64,000 nt of DNA from JBASEY01 sp964404285 (GTDB lineage Bacteria; CSSED10-310). Positions 35,778-45,142 of this stretch are shown in pieces; position 1 is the first letter of the stretch, and each line of letters starts with the position of its first letter. Under the pieces are notes generated by a model that was not told the DNA's origin, did not search any database, and was given only the letters and a program-made list of their open reading frames with translations. The position numbers were made by a program, and so were the translations under genes. The stretch spans positions 434,001 through 498,000 of the forward strand of contig CAYOJK010000001.1 of assembly GCA_964404285.1 (NCBI GenBank), read 5' to 3'.

Positions 35778-37190
35778 TTACTGAATTACGACATTGACCC
35801 GATATGCGTTGGTTCCCCGAATAACGACCAAAATAGCTGAATCCTGCTGAACAATAAATGGAATCTGTGAATAAAAATCTTTGGTGTTTTGAATTAAAAC
35901 ATTGTTGATTCGAGCTATTACATCTCCTTGCTTTATCCCGACTTGGGTGGCGGGAGAACTTGGTCGCACGGAGGTTACAAGAACTCCTTCTGCAACTGCT
36001 AAGCGCAACTTTCGAACATCTTGCGATGTTATATCCCGCATTTGAATTCCGAACAGATCCCATGTCAGCTCTTGAACACGCTCAATAGGAACAGCACGTG
36101 CTATCATCGTATCTTCACGTTCAATTCCTGCTTGAATATATGTAACCTGAACAGTTTCGCCGGGCGCAATACTCCTTAAGGATTTTCTAAAGTCAACCGT
36201 TGTACGAACTGGCATTCCATTGATCGCAATCACAAGATCACCTGGTTTCAATGCTGTTTTGTTAACAGGGCTATCCGAATAGATATCTGAAACCAAAACA
36301 CCGTCTATTCGATTCAAACCAAGATAATTCGCCAGCGTTTCCGTGATATCTTGAACCAGCATTCCCAGCCATATACGGGGAACATCGCCCCACTCCAGTA
36401 ACTCATCGATAATGCGTTTGGCTTTATCAATCGGTATGGCAAAGCCAATGCCTTCTGCTTCGGCAAAAATCGCTGTATTGATTCCAATAAGCTCACCCAA
36501 AATATTCAGCAAAGGGCCACCTGAATTTCCCGGGTTGATCGATGCATCGGTCTGCAGGAAATTGGTAAATGTGTGAACCTGCCGTGTTTCTTGATCTTGG
36601 AAAGTTATAGTGCGATCTTTTGCCGATAACACACCCGTTGTTACCGTGCTGGCTAAACCATACGGGTTACCTATCGCTATAACTGTCTCACCAATCATCA
36701 GGTCGCCTGATGTTCCGGGCTCAATACAGGGCAGTGGTTCAGTTGCTCCAATTTTAAGCAAAGCAAGATCAAACCTTCTAGACGCTCCCAATAACTCCGC
36801 TTCGAATTCGCGGCCGTCCTTAAGTGTGACTGTAATCTTGGAAGCGGGCAATATCACATGTTCATTGGTTAAAATTACACCATCGGAACTAATCAGTACA
36901 CCCGACCCCAGACTTTGGCGCGTGACATTTCGACGTGGCCTGTACGAGTGATCGAAGTAATCAAATATCCAACCATCTCCAAAAGGATTGAACCCCCGTA
37001 TCGAAACCACTTTTTCTGTCGAGATATTCACGACGGCGGCTTCTACTTTTCGCACTGCGCGTACAACCGGCGTTTCACGCTGAATAGTTGAATCCAGTTC
37101 TTGTTCTGCTCTAATGTTTTGAACAACGAACATAAACACTATCAAGCCGATGATAAAAAGCGTTATCCGATGTAATCTTTGTTTTTTCAT
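35778..37190 (-). CDS. HtrA/DegP-family serine protease with two PDZ domains
   Basis: 470 residues from the ATG at 37190 (GGGG 8 bases upstream; the frame to 37262 lacks a ribosome site). An N-terminal hydrophobic segment (about 9-24) serves as signal or anchor. The trypsin-like domain has the full triad: His111 in LTNEHVI, Asp141 in DLALLKI and Ser223 in NPGNSGGPL. Two PDZ domains follow (about 290-375 and 390-470). Envelope protein quality control. Located next to groES-groEL, in the same orientation, and separated from groEL by the latter's terminator. Confidence 0.93.
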   Translation of the reverse strand: MKKQRLHRITLFIIGLIVFMFVVQNIRAEQELDSTIQRETPVVRAVRKVEAAVVNISTEKVVSIRGFNPFGDGWIFDYFDHSYRPRRNVTRQSLGSGVLISSDGVILTNEHVILPASKITVTLKDGREFEAELLGASRRFDLALLKIGATEPLPCIEPGTSGDLMIGETVIAIGNPYGLASTVTTGVLSAKDRTITFQDQETRQVHTFTNFLQTDASINPGNSGGPLLNILGELIGINTAIFAEAEGIGFAIPIDKAKRIIDELLEWGDVPRIWLGMLVQDITETLANYLGLNRIDGVLVSDIYSDSPVNKTALKPGDLVIAINGMPVRTTVDFRKSLRSIAPGETVQVTYIQAGIEREDTMIARAVPIERVQELTWDLFGIQMRDITSQDVRKLRLAVAEGVLVTSVRPSSPATQVGIKQGDVIARINNVLIQNTKDFYSQIPFIVQQDSAILVVIRGTNAYRVNVVIQ

Positions 37191-37301
37191 ACGATAAACC
37201 CCACGATCAAATCCAGTACTGACTTCCGGATTTAGTGCCTGACACCTCATGAAAAATACCATTTTTTAAGTTTTATTTCCAGACGGCCTAAAATAAAAAA
37301 A

Positions 37302-37327
37302 AGCTCCTGCTTTTGGCAGCAGGAGCT
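37302..37327 (-). terminator. Terminator of groES-groEL
   Basis: A 9-bp stem (37302-37310 with 37319-37327) and 8-base loop. Read leftwards it is followed by a T-rich tract. 29 bases past the groEL stop. Confidence 0.88.
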
Positions 37328-37355
37328 CAATACAGTTTTCAATCAGAATGACGAC

Positions 37356-38981
37356 TTAGTACATACCGCCCATTCCGCCACCTGGCATTTGAGGCATTTC
37401 TTTCTCTTTTTCCGGAATATCAGTGACAATCGCTTCAGTCGTAATCATCAACCCGGCGACAGATGCGGCGTTCTGTAGAGCTGAACGAACCACTTTTTTC
37501 GGGTCAAGAATACCGGCTTTAAACATATCGACGTATTCTTCCGTTGCAGCATTGAAACCATCTCGGTCACCCATTTCCAACAGTTTTTGCACAACGATGG
37601 AGCCCTCGAGTCCGGCATTTATGACAATCTGTCGACAAGGTTCTTCCATAGCGCGTTCGATGATTCGTTTGCCGATAACCTGATCACCCTTCAACTCCAA
37701 TTCGGCCAATTTCTTAATTGATCGGAGCAGTGCGGTGCCACCGCCGGAAACAACGCCTTCTTCCACTGCTGCGCGAGTGGCGTTCAATGCGTCTTCGACA
37801 CGAGCTTTCTTTTCTTTCATTTCAACTTCTGTTGCAGCGCCAACGTATAGAACGGCGACACCACCAACCAGCTTCGCAAGGCGTTCCTGAAGCTTTTCGC
37901 GATCATAATCAGAAGTGCTCTCTTCAATCTGAGCTTTGATCTGACGCACTCGGCCCTGAATGTCTTGCTCACTGCCGTAACCCTCAACAATAGTGGTGTT
38001 GTCTTTATCGATAGTAATACGTTTTGCTCTGCCAAGATCGTTGAGAGTAATGTTTTCAAGCTTGATACCCAAGTCTTCGGAAATTGCACGGCCACCGGTT
38101 AAAACAGCGATGTCTTCGAGCATGGCTTTTCGTCTATCACCGAAGCCGGGAGCTTTTATCGCAGCAACACTCAGAGTGCCGCGAAGTTTATTGACGACCA
38201 GCGTTGCAAGAGCTTCACCTTCGACATCTTCTGCAATGATCAGGAGAGGTTTACCCATTTTGGCGACCTGTTCAAGAATCGGCAACAGGTCTTTCATGCT
38301 GCTGATTTTCTTTTCATAGATCAGAATGAAGACATCATCCAGCGAACATTCCATACGCTCAGGATTCGTCACGAAATAAGGTGACAAATAACCTTTATCA
38401 AACTGCATCCCTTCGACAACTTCGATATAGGTAGTCAACGTTTTCGATTCTTCAACCGTGATAACACCATCTTTACCGACTTTTTCCATCGCTTCGGCTA
38501 TTTTACCACCGATTTCAGGATCATTGTTGGCTGAAATTGCCGCAACAGCCGCAATCTGCTCTTGACTTTCAACTGGAATTGCAATGCTTTCCAAATGCTC
38601 AACAACTTTTTCCACTGACCGATCGATACCTCGCTTCAGCTCCATCGGGTTGGAACCCGCTGTAACATTTTTTACGCCTTCGCGAAATATGGCTTCCGCC
38701 AATACTATCGCTGTCGTCGTGCCATCACCAGCAACTTCAGATGTCTTGGATGCGACTTCATTGACCATCTGAGCTCCCATGTTTTCAAAAGGATCTTTCA
38801 ACTCAATGTCTTTGGCAACCGTCACACCGTCTTTGGTCGATGTTGGAGCGCCGAATTTTTTGTCAAGAACGACATTTCGGCCTTTAGGGCCAAGTGTCAC
38901 TTTAACTGCCCGAGCCAGTTGGGTGACTCCGGACAGAACAGCAGCACGCGCATCTTCTGCATATTTAATTTGCTTTGCCAT
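37356..38981 (-). CDS. groL: Chaperonin GroEL
   Basis: 541 residues, full length. Starts AKQIKYAEDARAAVLSGV; contains VTLGPKGRNVVLDKKFG, DGTTTAIVLA, the apical and intermediate segments, and the Gly-Met-rich tail PGGGMGGMY. It forms the double-ring chaperonin with GroES. AAGGAG precedes the ATG. Downstream partner of groES in a bicistronic operon controlled by a CIRCE operator. Confidence 0.98.
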   Translation of the reverse strand: MAKQIKYAEDARAAVLSGVTQLARAVKVTLGPKGRNVVLDKKFGAPTSTKDGVTVAKDIELKDPFENMGAQMVNEVASKTSEVAGDGTTTAIVLAEAIFREGVKNVTAGSNPMELKRGIDRSVEKVVEHLESIAIPVESQEQIAAVAAISANNDPEIGGKIAEAMEKVGKDGVITVEESKTLTTYIEVVEGMQFDKGYLSPYFVTNPERMECSLDDVFILIYEKKISSMKDLLPILEQVAKMGKPLLIIAEDVEGEALATLVVNKLRGTLSVAAIKAPGFGDRRKAMLEDIAVLTGGRAISEDLGIKLENITLNDLGRAKRITIDKDNTTIVEGYGSEQDIQGRVRQIKAQIEESTSDYDREKLQERLAKLVGGVAVLYVGAATEVEMKEKKARVEDALNATRAAVEEGVVSGGGTALLRSIKKLAELELKGDQVIGKRIIERAMEEPCRQIVINAGLEGSIVVQKLLEMGDRDGFNAATEEYVDMFKAGILDPKKVVRSALQNAASVAGLMITTEAIVTDIPEKEKEMPQMPGGGMGGMY

Positions 38982-39031
38982 CGTATATCTCCTTATTTAT
39001 AAAATGTTTTGTTTACTCTGAAGACGTTAAA

Positions 39032-39328
39032 TTATTCCAGAACTCCAAGAATATCGTCTTCTCGCATAATCAGATATTCTACACCGTCAATTTTTACTTC
39101 TGAACCCGCGTATTTTCCAAAAAGAACGCGATCACCTTCTTTGAGATCTGGTTTCATGCGTTTGCCATCATCATCACGTTTGCCCGGGCCCACAGCAATA
39201 ATTTTGCCTTCCTGAGGTTTTTCCTTGGCTGTATCCGGAATAATAATTCCGCCCGCTGACTTCTGCTCTTCCGAATCCAAACGCTTAACGATTACTCGAT
39301 CATTTAATGGTCTAATCTTGATACTCAT
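39032..39328 (-). CDS. groS: Co-chaperonin GroES
   Basis: 98 residues. IKIRPLNDRVIVKRL at the N-terminus and the mobile-loop segment SAGGIIIPDTAKEKPQEG; ends DDILGVLE. Caps the GroEL ring. TAAGGAGG precedes the ATG. Fifty bases separate it from groEL. Confidence 0.98.
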   Translation of the reverse strand: MSIKIRPLNDRVIVKRLDSEEQKSAGGIIIPDTAKEKPQEGKIIAVGPGKRDDDGKRMKPDLKEGDRVLFGKYAGSEVKIDGVEYLIMREDDILGVLE

Positions 39329-39383
39329 CGTAATCCTCCTTACGAAATAGGTTTTTGTTCAAAGGATGCACCCATCCAAATTG

Positions 39384-39410
39384 TTAGCACTCAACTGGTG
39401 CGAGTGCTAA
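39384..39410. promoter_or_regulatory. CIRCE operator (HrcA-binding site)
   Basis: TTAGCACTC, 9 bases, GAGTGCTAA: a perfect 9-9-9 CIRCE inverted repeat located 56 bases upstream of groES. By established knowledge HrcA represses groESL through this element under non-stress conditions. No hrcA gene is in the window. Confidence 0.97.
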
Positions 39411-39438
39411 TACTAAATAGTCTATACCACCTATGCAA
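39410..39438 (-). promoter_or_regulatory. Putative groES promoter
   Basis: On the minus strand TTGCAT (39433-39438), 17 bases, TAGTAT (39410-39415), abutting the CIRCE element so that HrcA would block it. The -35 match is weak. Confidence 0.45.
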
Positions 39439-39599
39439 CCCTGAATATTACTAATATTTCTGAAAAATCCCAATTAATTTCAGAAATTTTGAAAAATTAT
39501 TACTAATATCTAACAATTTCTAATATTTACTGTTAAATATTATTGATTTTGAATTCGACAACCATTTCTTTATCCCAAATCATCAATCAGTTTCGCATT

Positions 39600-40829
39600 T
39601 CAATCAAGGGAATTTATATACACGATCAGCTTCCCCAATCTTTTTGGAGTGGCATCCAACACCACAAACCGCATGTCGTCAAACTCAACAGTTTGGCCTG
39701 CCTGAGGAATTTTTTGCGTTCTTTGATTGATAAAACCGGCTAATGTTTGATAGTCCCCTGAAGGTAGAACCGGCGTGACTATTTCGTTGAAATCTTTTAT
39801 TGAGATTCGGCTATCGACGATATAGACCCCTTTTCGAAGCCTATAAGCCAGAGATGTCTCCTTATCATACTCATCGACGATGTCTCCTGTTATTTCCTCT
39901 ATCATGTCCTCCATCGTGATTATTCCTGAGGCCATACCGTATTCATCGATCACAATGGCAATCTCATGCTTTTTATACGCTGCTTCCAACAAATGAATCA
40001 TAATGGTTTGCTCAGGAACAAAAAATGGTTTTTGGATGTAAAGCGTGACAGGATCCCTCAAAGAAGACGCTTTTAACAGGTCAATAGCGGTCACGATGCC
40101 TATAATATTATCATAGTTGTCATGGTAAACGGGCAGTCTGGACACACCATGTTTTCGAACATCATACAGCGCATCTTGAACAGTGGCTGTATCCGGCATC
40201 ATGATGACTTCACCGATAGGAACCATTGCTTTGATCACGCGTCGATCTTTCATTTCCAAGAGTCGCCCCAACATCATCCGTTCTTCTTGGGAGACTTGAT
40301 GAACTCCAGCTCCGGTTTTCACCAGGACTTGAATATCTTTTCGTGTCAGATGATGGGGCTGTTTTTTTCGGTGTCGAGTAATCAGGTGTGGCAATGATAT
40401 GGCCATTACAGCAAAGGGGTACAGAATCCATGTGGTTACTTGTATCAGCCGGTGCGTATAAAGGAGAAGGCGGTTGCTGTGAGCGAGAAACAACATTTTG
40501 GGTAAAAACTCCCCCCAAATGAGTATCATCGGCGTGATGATCACCACAGCTATTAACGGCGCTTGTGAGCCCAATGTTTTACTAAAGTATGCCGTCGCCA
40601 TGGCGCTCAATGTGACATTCGTAATATTGTTGGCGATTAGCAGAGAAGCCAAGATCAAATCTTTGCGTTCCAACAGTTTTATAAGTCCTGCCGCTTTTTT
40701 CGACCCGGCTTTGGCCAGGCGTCGCAAATCCAACACATCGACGGCAAGAATCCCGCTTTCTATCCCGGAGAAAAAGAAAGATCCTATCAGCCCAAGCGTA
40801 ATTATAATAAGAAAGCGCTTGCCGGTCAT
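39600..40829 (-). CDS. CNNM/CorC-type (DUF21) transporter with CBS pair, second in tandem
   Basis: 409 residues. DUF21 membrane domain with three to four helices (about 1-140, SGIESGILAVDVLDLRRL, NNITNVTLSA, WGEFLPKML), two CBS domains (about 205-320, MVPIGEVIMMPDT, VSRLPVYHDN, IVIDEYGMASGIITMEDM) and a CorC/HlyC-type C-terminal domain (about 330-409). The family is linked to Mg2+ or Co2+ efflux or homeostasis. It begins inside the stop of the upstream paralogue (4-base ATGA overlap). The two may form a heteromer; an inference. Confidence 0.9.
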   Translation of the reverse strand: MTGKRFLIIITLGLIGSFFFSGIESGILAVDVLDLRRLAKAGSKKAAGLIKLLERKDLILASLLIANNITNVTLSAMATAYFSKTLGSQAPLIAVVIITPMILIWGEFLPKMLFLAHSNRLLLYTHRLIQVTTWILYPFAVMAISLPHLITRHRKKQPHHLTRKDIQVLVKTGAGVHQVSQEERMMLGRLLEMKDRRVIKAMVPIGEVIMMPDTATVQDALYDVRKHGVSRLPVYHDNYDNIIGIVTAIDLLKASSLRDPVTLYIQKPFFVPEQTIMIHLLEAAYKKHEIAIVIDEYGMASGIITMEDMIEEITGDIVDEYDKETSLAYRLRKGVYIVDSRISIKDFNEIVTPVLPSGDYQTLAGFINQRTQKIPQAGQTVEFDDMRFVVLDATPKRLGKLIVYINSLD

Positions 40830-42115
40830 GGGCTGTCATCTTCCTTGAGGGAAATATTTTCTGTTCTATTATTTTCCGATTGTATGGGATCTAGAAACAC
40901 ATTTAGGATTCTTTGGGGCACCGTTTGGCCGATCGTGACTTTCCACTGTTTGTTTGGGTCGTTTTCAGGCAAAATCATGGTTTGCCCCGAATCTGGAACG
41001 TGACCAAAATAATCTATTAAAAACCCATTTAGAGTTCTGAATTGGACGTTCTCACTGCATATACCGATCAGACCGCATAAACTTGACCAGGCAATTCGGG
41101 TATCAACCAACAGACCTCCCTGGTCGGTTTTCTTCAAAATCCATCTATCACCGGCTTTTTGTTCTGTTGACCCAAATATAGCGAACAACAGATCATCGTG
41201 TGTCACCATACCGGCTGTGCCGCCGTATTCATCGAGTACGATAGCAAGATGGCGTTTTTTTTCGGTAAATTCTCTTGATAATTGTTTTAAATTTATATGG
41301 CTTGGCACAAAAATCGGCGATTGTGACAATTGTTTGGGTGAACGTTTCAGTACAGGATTCAGTTTTCCGCCCAACAAGTCCAGGGCATAAATGATACCGG
41401 TGATATTATCGATGGAGACGCTATAGAGAGGAATTCGCTTGTAACCATGTTTCAAAACAGCTTCTACAGCTTGATCAAATGTGATGGTATCAGGAAGAGC
41501 AACCATTTCGGTTCGAGGAACCATAACATCAGAAACCGTCATGGTATTCATCTTCATGATGCGAGTCATGAACTGGTTTTCAGCTTGTGTAAGGACTCCT
41601 GCTTGAAAGCCATCTTCAACCAGGGTAAAAAAATCGGTTTTACTTGGACGGGTATTTAAGAGACGAAATTTTTGAGCGTATTTAACGGAGATTTTGTCAA
41701 TCAACAATCTGATCGGCCAAGCTATCCAGGTCAAGATTTTGATCGGACGCGCAACGAGAAGCCCGATTTTTTCCGGTATCAAAAGCGCTATTGTCTTAGG
41801 TGTTATTTCGCCAAAAATCAAAATGACGAAAGTCATGATTCCGATTGCCGCGGCAAGGGCATGGTGAGACAGTTTTTTTTCTATCCAGTGTTCGAAAATC
41901 GCGCTTGAAGCAACATTGACGATGGTATTCCCGATTAAAATCGTCATCAACAAGGCGCCGGGATGGTCCATTACCTCTGCAAGCGCTTTCCCTGCCGAGC
42001 CACCCTTGTGTCGAAGATGATCGATTCGCCACCAACGTATGCTGAACAAAGCCGATTCGGTTCCTGAAAAAAAACCGGAAAGAAAAAGCAATGCCAGGAT
42101 TATGGTAAGATCCAT
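40826..42115 (-). CDS. CNNM/CorC-type (DUF21) transporter with CBS pair, first in tandem
   Basis: 429 residues from the ATG at 42115. A TTG at 42151 would add twelve residues; neither has a strong ribosome site. DUF21 domain (FFSGTESALFSIRWWRIDHL, NTIVNVASSA, FGEITPKTIALL), CBS pair (MVPRTEMVALPDT, YKRIPLYSVS, IVLDEYGGTAGMVTHDDLLFAIFG) and CorC-type C-terminal domain. It is longer than its tandem paralogue by about 20 residues. Membrane protein of divalent-cation homeostasis by family. Confidence 0.9.
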   Translation of the reverse strand: MDLTIILALLFLSGFFSGTESALFSIRWWRIDHLRHKGGSAGKALAEVMDHPGALLMTILIGNTIVNVASSAIFEHWIEKKLSHHALAAAIGIMTFVILIFGEITPKTIALLIPEKIGLLVARPIKILTWIAWPIRLLIDKISVKYAQKFRLLNTRPSKTDFFTLVEDGFQAGVLTQAENQFMTRIMKMNTMTVSDVMVPRTEMVALPDTITFDQAVEAVLKHGYKRIPLYSVSIDNITGIIYALDLLGGKLNPVLKRSPKQLSQSPIFVPSHINLKQLSREFTEKKRHLAIVLDEYGGTAGMVTHDDLLFAIFGSTEQKAGDRWILKKTDQGGLLVDTRIAWSSLCGLIGICSENVQFRTLNGFLIDYFGHVPDSGQTMILPENDPNKQWKVTIGQTVPQRILNVFLDPIQSENNRTENISLKEDDSP

Positions 42116-42236
42116 GTTGAGTAATTTTATTATGGAATATACTATTTGCAAGAGGTTTGCCGGATATAAGTATCTTGATGTAAGATCACGTCGGTATTTG
42201 AGATTCCGGATAGTTTGTTTTTAACGGGAGTCTGCA

Positions 42237-43241
42237 ATGAACGGGACAGATCCATTGATCGCGAAACCTTCTTATAACAACAAAAATGATACGCTAGATG
42301 TGTCAATTGTCATACCTTTTTATAATGAAGAAGAAAACGTTCGAAACCTGGTGGAAGCCATAGTGACCGTTATGGCTCGGCATTCTTGGAAATATGAGAT
42401 TATCGCGGTCGATGACGGCAGCACGGATGGAACGTGGGGTGTGATGGCACAATTGGCGGAAAACCATCCATTTTTCCGACCAATACTGTTACGAAAAAAC
42501 TTTGGTCAAACGCCAGCGCTGGCAGCAGGACTGGATCGGGCTCTGGGAGAACGAATTATAACTATGGACGGCGATTATCAAAATGATCCGGAAGATATCC
42601 CGCTGCTGATGGAAAAACTGGAGGAGGGGTATGATATGGTCAGCGGTTGGCGGAAAGATCGAAAAGATGCTTACCTGACTCGCCGATTTCCTTCGCTTTT
42701 GGCAAACCGCTTGATTCAAAAAGTCACGCGAGTATCTGTGTCCGACCTGGGTTGCAGCCTAAAAATCTATCGTCGTGAAATCATCAAAGATATTCAATTA
42801 TATGGCGAATTACATCGTTTTATACCGGTCTTGGCAAAGTGGGCAGGCGCTCGCATCGGCGAGGTTCCTGTTCGGCATCATCCTCGTCAATACGGGAAAA
42901 GCAAATACGGGTTAGCCCGAACCATTCGAGTCATCTTAGATTTGATCACCGTCACTTTTTTGATGAATTATGCAACCACACCATTGCGTATTTTTGGTGG
43001 TGTTGGTTTTTGGTCAATTTTGTTCGGCTTCATCTCCGGCATAACAGCAATTGTTATGCGCCTGATCGGAATACAGAATCTGAATCGTAATCCACTGCTT
43101 TTAATTGCTGTCGGCGCCGTCATTGTCGGCATACAATTCATCCTGATGGGGTTATTGGGGGAAATCAATATCCGGACCTATTACGAAAGCCAGTCAAAAC
43201 CTATTTATTTGATTAGGGAGACGCGTAATTTTGAATCATGA
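42237..43241 (+). CDS. GT2 family polyprenyl-phosphate glycosyltransferase
   Basis: 334 residues. A GT-A domain with VSIVIPFYNEEENVRNL, AVDDGSTDGTW and the metal-binding-type MDGDYQNDPEDIP, then ADLGCSLKIYR-like VSDLGCSLKIYR and GKSKYGLARTIRV, as in dolichol/undecaprenyl-phosphate sugar synthases (DPM1, ArnC, GtrB). Two C-terminal membrane helices (about 240-262 and 275-310). It would load a sugar on a polyprenyl phosphate. GGGAG lies 7 bases upstream of the ATG. The next gene, a GT-C-like membrane protein, overlaps by 11 bases, a typical donor/transferase pair. Confidence 0.92.
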   Translation: MNGTDPLIAKPSYNNKNDTLDVSIVIPFYNEEENVRNLVEAIVTVMARHSWKYEIIAVDDGSTDGTWGVMAQLAENHPFFRPILLRKNFGQTPALAAGLDRALGERIITMDGDYQNDPEDIPLLMEKLEEGYDMVSGWRKDRKDAYLTRRFPSLLANRLIQKVTRVSVSDLGCSLKIYRREIIKDIQLYGELHRFIPVLAKWAGARIGEVPVRHHPRQYGKSKYGLARTIRVILDLITVTFLMNYATTPLRIFGGVGFWSILFGFISGITAIVMRLIGIQNLNRNPLLLIAVGAVIVGIQFILMGLLGEINIRTYYESQSKPIYLIRETRNFES

Positions 43242-45063
43242 TTTCAAAAATCTTCCTAGACAGAAATGGTGGATTGTACTGCTTTTCGTTCCGCTGCTCG
43301 CCGGTGTCCTGCATGTGCACCTTCCATCTTTATGGGGTGGTTTTATAGGTGATTCAGCCGTCTATTATGCAATGGCAGACAGTTTGGCTAATGATTATGA
43401 CCTCCGCTATACCAAAACTGATCTTCAACGCATAACAGCCGAATGGCCTCAAGGTCCACAAGGTGTTTTACTGGTTGCGAACAGAGATGACCCATCGAAT
43501 ATATACTATGCCAAACCTTATTTATATTCCTTGATTGGGGCTCCTTTTGTGCGCTTTCTCAAATCGAATGGCCTTCTTCTGTTAAATGCCCTGTGTTTTA
43601 TCTCTCTTGTTCTTTTCAGCCTGGCAGCTTTTCCTAATCAAAAGCGATCCAATCAGTTCGAAATCATACTTTGGAGTCTTGTTTTCTGGGGTTTGAGCGT
43701 GGTTCCAGCCTATGTTTTCTCCCTAACCCCAGACCTCTTCAACGGCGCTTTACTCATGGCTGGACTGATCCCTTGGGTACGCCACTCAAACAGTCAAAAA
43801 CCCGTATTTTTATTGTTTTTTTCTATTTTTATTCTAAGTGTGGCCGCAATAGCCAGGCCTCCCAACGCTCTTTTTCTTCTGCTACCCTTTTGGAGTCTGG
43901 CATTTGGACATCTCGATCCCCCAAAATCCCACTCAACCAATAATAAAAAAACACCGCTTCGGCGCCGCATCTCACTTCTTTTTTTCGGTTTATGCATCAT
44001 GGGAACAAGTTTGATGGCGTTATTCTTTTTGTCACAGATTATTGCCGGGCAGGGATTTGCCTACAGCGGTTTTCGGAAACGAATTGTCGGCCATTTTCCG
44101 TTTGAAGCGCCCGATATCACTTTTCTTAACACCGGCGATGTCATATCGACGGAGACTACCCGTTTTATTTTTAACCTGGATACGGTTATCTACAATCTCT
44201 ATTATTTTTTTATCGGCCGATTTGCAGGCCTTATACCTCATTTTTTCCCCACTGCAGTAACTCTAGGGCTGGCGCTATACTCATTGGTTGAAGATTCATC
44301 GGCCCAAGCTGATACCCACACACCACGTCTTCCGCTCTGGCTTGTGCTGATTGGTCTTTTTTTCTTTCACGTTGTCTATATACCAGCCAATTGGCATGGT
44401 GGTAGTTGTGCCGTTGGTAATCGTTACCTGATTTCTTGGCTTCCCGGTTTTTTCCTGTTGTTAAAAAAACCGCCGAATTTAAAAGTTATTTTTGGTGCCG
44501 CATGCGTAACTGCGTTGTTATCCGGCTTAATAGCAATAAGTCCAGCAACGGCTTTTGCCGGATATCGCGATCTACCCAAACGTCCATTAATGAAATTGTT
44601 CCCTATGGAAATGACCCTGTTGGAATCATGGCCTGTAGATGATCTGGGCCATCGTCGAATCGATTTTGGGTCATTTTTTCTTTATTATTCCGACGATAAT
44701 TTTTTTGAAAAAGAAATCGATAGCTTCTGGGTCAAAGGCAAAAGCCGCACTGATTTTGCTATGCGGTGCTGGACTCCAGCTGAAACCATTACGTTACTTA
44801 TCCGCAATGGTGCAAAGCCGGCAAAAATTTCTGCTCGTGTAGGCAGCTATAGGTTTTCGGAGCGTCTGGAAAGTAACGAAACAATTAAACGTATTGTTCG
44901 GCCTGGCAGACCGGTTAAAACTTACAATTTCGAGGGTGGAGTGTCGTATTGTTATCCTGTTGAAATATCAGTAAATAATGGATTTATTCCTCGATTTGTC
45001 GATCCGGAAAGCGCTGATCACCGATTTCTAGGCTGTTTCGTTACTTTGGAAACTAATCCTTGA
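43231..45063 (+). CDS. Polytopic membrane protein, GT-C (GT39/ArnT-like) glycosyltransferase candidate
   Basis: 610 residues; TTG start at 43231, inside the preceding gene, with GGGAG 10 bases upstream. An N-terminal helix is followed by GDSAVYYAMADSLAND (Asp41), the acidic first-loop motif expected of GT-C enzymes, then about nine to ten further helices up to residue 445 and a soluble C-terminal domain of about 160 residues. Sequence similarity to characterised enzymes is not evident, so assignment rests on topology, the loop motif and coupling to a polyprenyl-phosphate sugar synthase. The acceptor may be a lipid or protein in the periplasm. Confidence 0.7.
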   Translation: MNHDFKNLPRQKWWIVLLFVPLLAGVLHVHLPSLWGGFIGDSAVYYAMADSLANDYDLRYTKTDLQRITAEWPQGPQGVLLVANRDDPSNIYYAKPYLYSLIGAPFVRFLKSNGLLLLNALCFISLVLFSLAAFPNQKRSNQFEIILWSLVFWGLSVVPAYVFSLTPDLFNGALLMAGLIPWVRHSNSQKPVFLLFFSIFILSVAAIARPPNALFLLLPFWSLAFGHLDPPKSHSTNNKKTPLRRRISLLFFGLCIMGTSLMALFFLSQIIAGQGFAYSGFRKRIVGHFPFEAPDITFLNTGDVISTETTRFIFNLDTVIYNLYYFFIGRFAGLIPHFFPTAVTLGLALYSLVEDSSAQADTHTPRLPLWLVLIGLFFFHVVYIPANWHGGSCAVGNRYLISWLPGFFLLLKKPPNLKVIFGAACVTALLSGLIAISPATAFAGYRDLPKRPLMKLFPMEMTLLESWPVDDLGHRRIDFGSFFLYYSDDNFFEKEIDSFWVKGKSRTDFAMRCWTPAETITLLIRNGAKPAKISARVGSYRFSERLESNETIKRIVRPGRPVKTYNFEGGVSYCYPVEISVNNGFIPRFVDPESADHRFLGCFVTLETNP

Positions 45064-45142
45064 CAATCCGGCAGCTCTAAGCAGTATGATACAATTCCTT
45101 TCAGAAGCCACTTTCGGATTCTGATTTTACATAGGAGGTTAT

